Shown one piece after another: positions 59,815 to 64,000 of a stretch of DNA of 64,000 nt. The stretch's first letter is position 1. Every line of letters begins with the position of its first letter. Below the pieces are notes generated by a model. That model was not told the DNA's origin, ran no database searches, and was given only the letters and a program-made list of their open reading frames with translations. This stretch comes from Isoptericola sediminis (lineage in GTDB: Bacteria > Actinomycetota > Actinomycetes > Actinomycetales > Cellulomonadaceae): positions 1 to 64,000 of the forward strand of contig NZ_JABFAJ010000006.1 of assembly GCF_013085345.1 (NCBI RefSeq). Direction: 5' to 3'. Made by a program: the position numbers and the translations under genes.

Positions 59815-60987
59815 GTGGCCGCGGCCCTGCTGACCCTGGCCCCCGGCGTCGCCCTCGGGCTCGTCGACCCGGTGCTGGTGATGCCCTGGCTGCTCGGGCT
59901 GCTGCCCCCGCTGACCGCGGCGGCCGCCTCCCCGCGTCGTCCCGTCCTGGTCGCGGTCGCCACCGGCGTCCTCGTCCTCCTCGCCCCCCTCGCGGGCGCG
60001 CACGCGGGGACCGCCACGGTGTTCATGACGGCCGTCGCGGCGACGGTGGGGCTCGCCGCGGCGTACGGCCGGACCGCGGGGGGCACCGTGCTGGCGACGA
60101 CGGTCGCGGTCTACACGATCGCGCCGCCGGCCCTGACCGACGTCGACCCCCGCACGCTGGCGGGTGCCTGGCCCGCGGCGCTGACCGTGCTCCTGGCCGG
60201 CCTGTGGACGGCACTGCTGGTCGCGGTGCTGACCGGCGGGCTGCCCCGACGCGAGAGTCCGCGCGTGACCCGGGCCGAGAGCGCGTTCTACGCGGGCGCG
60301 CTCGTGGTCCTGACCGCGGCCGGCACGTGGTGGGCCGTCACCTACTACCCGGACACCCACTCGTGGTGGCTGCTGCTCACCTTCTACGTGGTGCTCGTGC
60401 CGCGCGCCGGCGAGATCGCGGCCCGCGCGGTCGCCCGGGCCGGCGGGACCGTCCTCGGCGGTGTCCTCGCCGCCGGCCTGGTGGCGCTCGACCTGCCCGG
60501 GCCCGTGCTGACCGTCGTCACCGTGCTCGCCCTCGTGGCGACGGTCGTCGCCACGGCCGCGGCCCCGCTGTGGGTGCTCGCCGCCCTGCTGACGGTCAGC
60601 GTCGTGCTGACCAGCCCGGAGGGGCCGGAGACGGCCGCCTGGGTGCGTGTCGTGCTGACGCTGGTCGGGGCCGGCTCGGCGCTCGGGGTGCTGCTGCTCG
60701 CGCGGTGGCTGCGGTCAGACCACGCCGGCGCTGCCCAGCAGCGACCCGACGGCGAACGTGGCGCCGAGCGCGAGCGCGCCCCCGACGACCACCCGCAGGA
60801 CGGCCCGCCCGATCCGGGCGCCGCCGATCCAGGCGCCGACCCCACCGGTCAGGGCCAGCGCGACGAGGACGGCGACGAAGGTCGCGGCGACCTTGGCGGG
60901 TTCGGGCACGAGGAGCACCGTCGCGAAGGGCAGCAGGCCCCCGATGGCGAACGCGACGAACGAGGCGAAGGCGGCGTGCCACGGTGA
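59815..60987 (+). CDS. FUSC-like multi-pass membrane protein
   Basis: 390 aa reading frame. Residues ~1-300 hold about ten hydrophobic helices in two groups separated by a short loop, with the FUSC-type segment PDTHSWWLLLTFYVVLVPRAGEIAARAVARAGGTVLGGVLAAGLVAL. From ~300 the frame becomes hydrophilic (Asp/Gly/Glu/Arg) and runs antisense through the 3' third of the VIT gene for 273 bp. That tail may not be genuine. No ATG/GTG exists upstream in frame before a stop at 59650, so GTG 59815 is the best start although it opens inside a helix. The family exports aromatic acids or similar compounds. Confidence 0.68.
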   Translation: MAAALLTLAPGVALGLVDPVLVMPWLLGLLPPLTAAAASPRRPVLVAVATGVLVLLAPLAGAHAGTATVFMTAVAATVGLAAAYGRTAGGTVLATTVAVYTIAPPALTDVDPRTLAGAWPAALTVLLAGLWTALLVAVLTGGLPRRESPRVTRAESAFYAGALVVLTAAGTWWAVTYYPDTHSWWLLLTFYVVLVPRAGEIAARAVARAGGTVLGGVLAAGLVALDLPGPVLTVVTVLALVATVVATAAAPLWVLAALLTVSVVLTSPEGPETAAWVRVVLTLVGAGSALGVLLLARWLRSDHAGAAQQRPDGERGAERERAPDDHPQDGPPDPGAADPGADPTGQGQRDEDGDEGRGDLGGFGHEEHRREGQQAPDGERDERGEGGVPR

Positions 60988-61443
60988 GACGACGTCGTCG
61001 GCGTCGATGTGCAGCTCCACGGTCAGGTGGGCGCGCAGGGCGTCGTGCTCGGTGAGCTCGACGGCGACCTGCCGCGCGGTCTCCTCGGACAGGCCGCGGT
61101 CACGGTAGATCCCGGCGAGCTCCTCCAGCTCCGCCTCGGGCATCGTGGCGAGCTCGTGCTTCTCCTTGGCGATGAGCGCCTTCTCGGTGTCCGACTGGGA
61201 GGACACGGAGACGTATTCGCCCAGCGCCATCGAGATGGCCCCGCCGACGAGGGCGGCGAGGCCGGCGGTCAGCAGCGCCGCCTGCTCGCTGGTCGCCGCG
61301 GCGACGCCGACGACGACGGCCGCGACCGAGACGATGCCGTCGTTCGCCCCCAGGACGCCCGCGCGCAGCCAGTTGAGTCGCTGCGCGAGCCCCGTCCGGT
61401 GGGGTTCGTCGGCGTGGGTGCGCACCTCGGGTCCGCTGCTCAT
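60715..61443 (-). CDS. VIT1/CCC1-family iron/manganese transporter
   Basis: 242 aa from ATG 61443. N-terminal signature LNWLRAGVLGANDGIVSVAAVVVGVAAAT, second helix LVGGAISMALGEYVSVSSQSDTEKA, a cytoplasmic metal-binding helical region (ELEELAGIYRDRGLSEETARQVAVELTEHDAL) and three C-terminal helices. The family moves Fe2+/Mn2+ out of the cytoplasm. It ends inside the FUSC-like reading frame on the other strand. Confidence 0.9.
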   Translation of the reverse strand: MSSGPEVRTHADEPHRTGLAQRLNWLRAGVLGANDGIVSVAAVVVGVAAATSEQAALLTAGLAALVGGAISMALGEYVSVSSQSDTEKALIAKEKHELATMPEAELEELAGIYRDRGLSEETARQVAVELTEHDALRAHLTVELHIDADDVVSPWHAAFASFVAFAIGGLLPFATVLLVPEPAKVAATFVAVLVALALTGGVGAWIGGARIGRAVLRVVVGGALALGATFAVGSLLGSAGVV

Positions 61444-61548
61444 GCCACCAGGTAAGCACTCCCGAGCAGGCCTCGCCAGCAAGGCAAGGCTGGCCGAATC
61501 CTGCCCTTCCCGGCCGCTCGGCCCCGGGCTGTGCGGGGCGCCGCGGCC

Positions 61549-62451
61549 TCAGTCGTGCGTCGGGTGCTCGTGCTCGGGGTGGGTCTCGGGTTCGACCTGG
61601 AACGTCGTGTGCTCGATGCCGAAGTGGTCGCGGACGCAGTCCTGCAGCTCGTCGAGGATCGCCCCGGCGTGGCCGTCCCGGAAGCACTCCGCCTCGACGA
61701 CGACGTGCGCCGAGAGCTGCGGCAGCCCGGTGGCGATGAGCGAGGCGTGCACGTCGTGGATCTCGTGCACGTGCTCGACCCCGAGCAGGTGGCTGCGGAC
61801 CTCGTCCAGGTCGACACCCGGCGGCGTGGACTCGAGCAGCACGGCGGTGGTGTCGCGCAGCAGCAGCACGGCGCGCGGCAGGATCAGGGCGCCGATGAGC
61901 AGCGCCGCGACCGAGTCGGCCTGCTGCCAGCCGGTCGTGGCGATGACGACCGCCGCCACGACGACGGCCAGCGATCCCAGCGCGTCGTTGAGCACCTCGA
62001 GGAACGCGGCCCGCAGGTTGAGGTTCGCGCTGCGGCGCCCGACGAGGACGGCCAGGGCCGCGAGGTTGCCGACCAGGCCGATCACGCCGAAGACGACGAG
62101 CTCCGTCCCGGGGATCTCGGGCGGGTCCTGCAGCCGCTGCACCGCCTCGACGACCACGAACACGCCGACGCCGAGGAGCAGCGCGGCCTGGGCGAGGGCG
62201 GCGAGCACCTCGGCCCGCCGCAGTCCCCAGGTACGCCGCGGGGTGGCCGGGCGCGTCGCGGCGTGGGCGGCCAGGAGCGCCATCCCCAGCCCCGCGGCGT
62301 CGGTGAGCAGGTGCGCCGTGTCGACCAGCAGGGCGAGGCTGCCGGTGACCACCGCGCCGACGACCTGGGCCACGACGATGCCCGCCGTGATGCCGAAGGC
62401 CAGGCCGAGACGGCCGCGGTGGGTGCCGGGCCCGGAGTGGTCGTGCGCCAT
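61549..62451 (-). CDS. Cation diffusion facilitator (CzcD/ZitB-type Zn2+ exporter)
   Basis: 300 aa. Short His-containing N-terminus (MAHDHSGPGTH), six helices with the zinc-site motifs LLVDTAHLLTDA (HxxxD in TM2) and LRAAFLEVLNDALGSLAV (TM5), then a cytoplasmic ferredoxin-like domain (VHEIHDVHASLIATGLPQLSAHVVVE). The His-rich tail ends HPEHEHPTHD. The TM5 site has N-D where zinc-selective members have H-D, so selectivity may differ. Cleanest start ATG 62451. Confidence 0.92.
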   Translation of the reverse strand: MAHDHSGPGTHRGRLGLAFGITAGIVVAQVVGAVVTGSLALLVDTAHLLTDAAGLGMALLAAHAATRPATPRRTWGLRRAEVLAALAQAALLLGVGVFVVVEAVQRLQDPPEIPGTELVVFGVIGLVGNLAALAVLVGRRSANLNLRAAFLEVLNDALGSLAVVVAAVVIATTGWQQADSVAALLIGALILPRAVLLLRDTTAVLLESTPPGVDLDEVRSHLLGVEHVHEIHDVHASLIATGLPQLSAHVVVEAECFRDGHAGAILDELQDCVRDHFGIEHTTFQVEPETHPEHEHPTHD

Positions 62452-62461
62452 GGTCGGAACC

Positions 62462-62554
62462 TCAGCGCACGCGCGGCGGGTGGGTCCGGGGCGGTGCGCC
62501 CGGGGCGGGGGCCACCCGGACGGACGCCTCGGTGTGCGACGCGGTGGTGGCCAT
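62462..62554 (-). CDS. Possible 30-residue leader ORF before the CDF gene
   Basis: ATG 62554 opens a 30-codon frame rich in Pro, Ala, Thr and Arg that stops 10 bp before the CDF start. It has no recognised family or strong Shine-Dalgarno. It could be a translated leader or chance. Confidence 0.2.
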   Translation of the reverse strand: MATTASHTEASVRVAPAPGAPPRTHPPRVR

Positions 62555-62599
62555 GGGGGCGACGATACAGGCACGGCCGTGCCGTTCCGGGCCGTGCCG

Positions 62600-63919
62600 T
62601 CACTCGCCCAGGCGTGCCGGCAGCTCCGCGGTGACGACCAGGCCGCCGTCGGTCCCGGACCCGACGTCGAGCGTGCCCCCGAGCAGCGCCGCCCGGTGGC
62701 GGACGGCGGCGAGTCCGGGGTCCTCGCCGAAGCCGGAGGCGAGGCTCCGTCCGTCGTCGGCGACGACGATGCGCAGCCGGCCCGCGGCGACGACCAGGCG
62801 GACCTGCACGCGGCGTCCCCCGGTGGCGTCCCGCACGTCCCGCAGCACCTCCTGCACGATCCGGAAGGCCGCGGCGTCGACCATCGCGTCGATCGAGCCG
62901 CGGGGCACGTCGACCCGCGTCGACACGTCGACACCGGCGGCGAGGACGGGCTGGACGAGTGCGGCCAGGCCGGCCGGTCCGGTGGCCGCGGGCAGGTGCT
63001 CCCGCGCCGCGGTGTCCGCGTCGTGACCCGCCCGCGCCGGGTCGAGCGCGCCCCGCAGCAGCAGGGTCGTCGCCCGCAGCTCGTGCACGGTGGCCGATGT
63101 CGCCTCGCGCACGTGGCGCAGCGCCGTGCCGGCCGCGTCGTCGTCGCGGCCCATCGCGCCGGCCGCCACGTCGGTGTGCAGGGCCACGAGCGACAGGTTG
63201 TGGCCGACGACCTCCTGCAGGTCCAGTGCGACCCGCAGCAGCTCCTGCTGGCGGCGGTGCCGGGCGTCGTCCTCGGGTCCGTCCGGCGCTTCCGGCGCTT
63301 CCGGTGGGTGCAGGGCGCTCGGTGCGGTCGCGGTGGAGGGTGCCGCCGGCGTGGGGGGCTCGTCCGGTCCGAGCGTCCCGGCCCCCGCCACGGCCGACGG
63401 CGCAGCCGACTGCGCGGTACGTCGCCACCGGAGCAGCAGGCCGAGGCACACGGCCGCCGTCACCAGCGCCGCGCCGAGGACCAGCTCCACGAGCGAGTCG
63501 GAGGCGAGACCCGTCCCGGGCGGTCCGAGGGCCGGTGCCGCGACGACCAGCGCCGCGCCGGCCCCGGCCGCCCAGCGCTCGTGCCCCTGCGCGGTGGCCG
63601 CGCAGAGCGCCGTCACCGCGGCCAGCGGCGTCCCCAGCGCACCGAGCCCCTCCGCGGCGCACACGAGGACGCCGACGGAGGTCAGCACCACCATCAGGAC
63701 CGGGGCGGGCCGCCGCAGCAGCACCAGGAGGCCGAAGCCGACCGCGGCGAGGACACCGAGGAGCCCCGCGTGCCGACCGACCAGGACGGCGCCGGTGAGC
63801 ACCAGCATCGTCCCCAGCGCCGCCGCGACGTCGACCAACCAGGGCGCCGGGCGCGGGGCAGGAGCGACGGTGGCGTCGTCGACGTCGACGACACCTCCGG
63901 GGACCGGCAGGGCGGGCAC
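62600..63919 (-). CDS. NarL-type histidine kinase homologue lacking the phospho-acceptor His
   Basis: 439 aa. Four to five N-terminal helices (~30-165), a Pro/Ala linker (~170-215), then a HisKA_3-like dimerisation helix and a HATPase-like end. Where HisKA_3 kinases have RELHDVVGH, this protein has LDLQEVVGH: Gln235 (codon CAG, verified on the minus strand at 63215-63217) replaces the acceptor His. The N box is also altered (EVLRDVRDA for EALTNAVKHA), while the G box (VADDGRSLASGFGEDPGLAAVRHRA) is partly kept. It is probably not an autokinase. No response regulator lies adjacent inside the window. GTG 63919 follows TACGCT by six bases. Confidence 0.83.
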   Translation of the reverse strand: MPALPVPGGVVDVDDATVAPAPRPAPWLVDVAAALGTMLVLTGAVLVGRHAGLLGVLAAVGFGLLVLLRRPAPVLMVVLTSVGVLVCAAEGLGALGTPLAAVTALCAATAQGHERWAAGAGAALVVAAPALGPPGTGLASDSLVELVLGAALVTAAVCLGLLLRWRRTAQSAAPSAVAGAGTLGPDEPPTPAAPSTATAPSALHPPEAPEAPDGPEDDARHRRQQELLRVALDLQEVVGHNLSLVALHTDVAAGAMGRDDDAAGTALRHVREATSATVHELRATTLLLRGALDPARAGHDADTAAREHLPAATGPAGLAALVQPVLAAGVDVSTRVDVPRGSIDAMVDAAAFRIVQEVLRDVRDATGGRRVQVRLVVAAGRLRIVVADDGRSLASGFGEDPGLAAVRHRAALLGGTLDVGSGTDGGLVVTAELPARLGE

Positions 63920-63925
63920 GTCGAC

Positions 63926-63931
63926 AGCGTA
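63926..63931 (-). promoter_or_regulatory. -10 hexamer TACGCT, leaderless start of the kinase homologue
   Basis: On the minus strand TACGCT, six bases, GTG 63919. Confidence 0.6.
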
Positions 63932-64000
63932 GGGCCGACTCCCCGCCCGTGCAGTCGGGAGGCCGGAGGTCCGGTCCGGCGCGACGATGGAACCATGAGC

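Noticed and set aside
63995-64000. ATG-AGC at the right edge of the window, preceded by GACGAT six bases upstream
   Set aside because: Only two codons are visible, so a gene cannot be supported. It may be the start of a divergent gene next to the kinase homologue.

Overview
The window is chromosomal DNA from a very high-GC actinobacterium. Supporting signs are mycothiol-type enzymes, an HspR/HAIR operator, PhoP-type PHO boxes, GTG starts coupled by GTGA overlaps, and many genes whose -10 hexamer lies 6-7 nt before the start codon, as expected for leaderless mRNAs. The GH3 and GH25 enzymes and the oleA-oleBC-oleD layout would fit Micrococcales (Cellulomonadaceae/Promicromonosporaceae/Micrococcaceae-like). 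That placement is inference, because no rRNA or tRNA is present.

Layout. 0-6 kb: an Excalibur-domain membrane protein, a large nuclease-helicase fusion, an uncharacterised acidic protein and a cold-shock protein. 6.5-14 kb: a branched-chain amino-acid (or similar) ABC transporter. Its binding-protein gene is convergent with the livHMGF-like operon and separated from it by an AbiEi/DUF559-type gene flanked by oppositely oriented 20-bp-period repeats. 14-21 kb: oligopeptidase B, a Pit phosphate transporter behind two PHO boxes, a NagZ-like lipoprotein, an SRPBCC protein and threonine aldolase. 21.4-26.1 kb: a complete long-chain olefin cluster, oleA-oleBC(fused)-oleD, closed by a perfect 20-bp-stem hairpin. 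26-33 kb: small housekeeping and accessory genes, including an MNT nucleotidyltransferase with its own HTH and a palindromic operator, Hsp20 under a HAIR operator, and secreted proteins. 33.3-37.7 kb: a compositionally distinct, lower-GC defence island with a C5-cytosine methyltransferase, a putative PD-(D/E)XK endonuclease and a convergent GmrSD-like (DUF262/DUF1524) enzyme. 37.8-54 kb: efflux, acetyltransferases, nucleases/phosphatases, YihY, DUF255, GH25, 5'-nucleotidase, MBL, HAD and GH3 beta-glucosidase. 53-64 kb: a pentapeptide protein with an alpha/beta hydrolase, a response regulator-histidine kinase-TAXI lipoprotein operon, a GalE-like protein lacking the YxxxK dyad, membrane proteins (holin-like, FUSC-like, VIT/CCC1, CDF) and a histidine kinase that has lost its phospho-acceptor histidine.

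The most unusual signal is not a gene. It is a family of intergenic repeats with a strict 20-bp period and the core RCGAGTCAGG at three loci (4.7, 8.0 and 9.5 kb). Each copy is in the sense orientation of the gene that ends just before it. A second 20-bp-period element with a GGTCGTACC core at a convergent junction (45.7 kb) is mirrored, so each half again reads in the sense of its own upstream gene. A 22-bp variant lies at 26.35 kb. Two of the RCGAGTCAGG arrays bracket the DUF559 gene.
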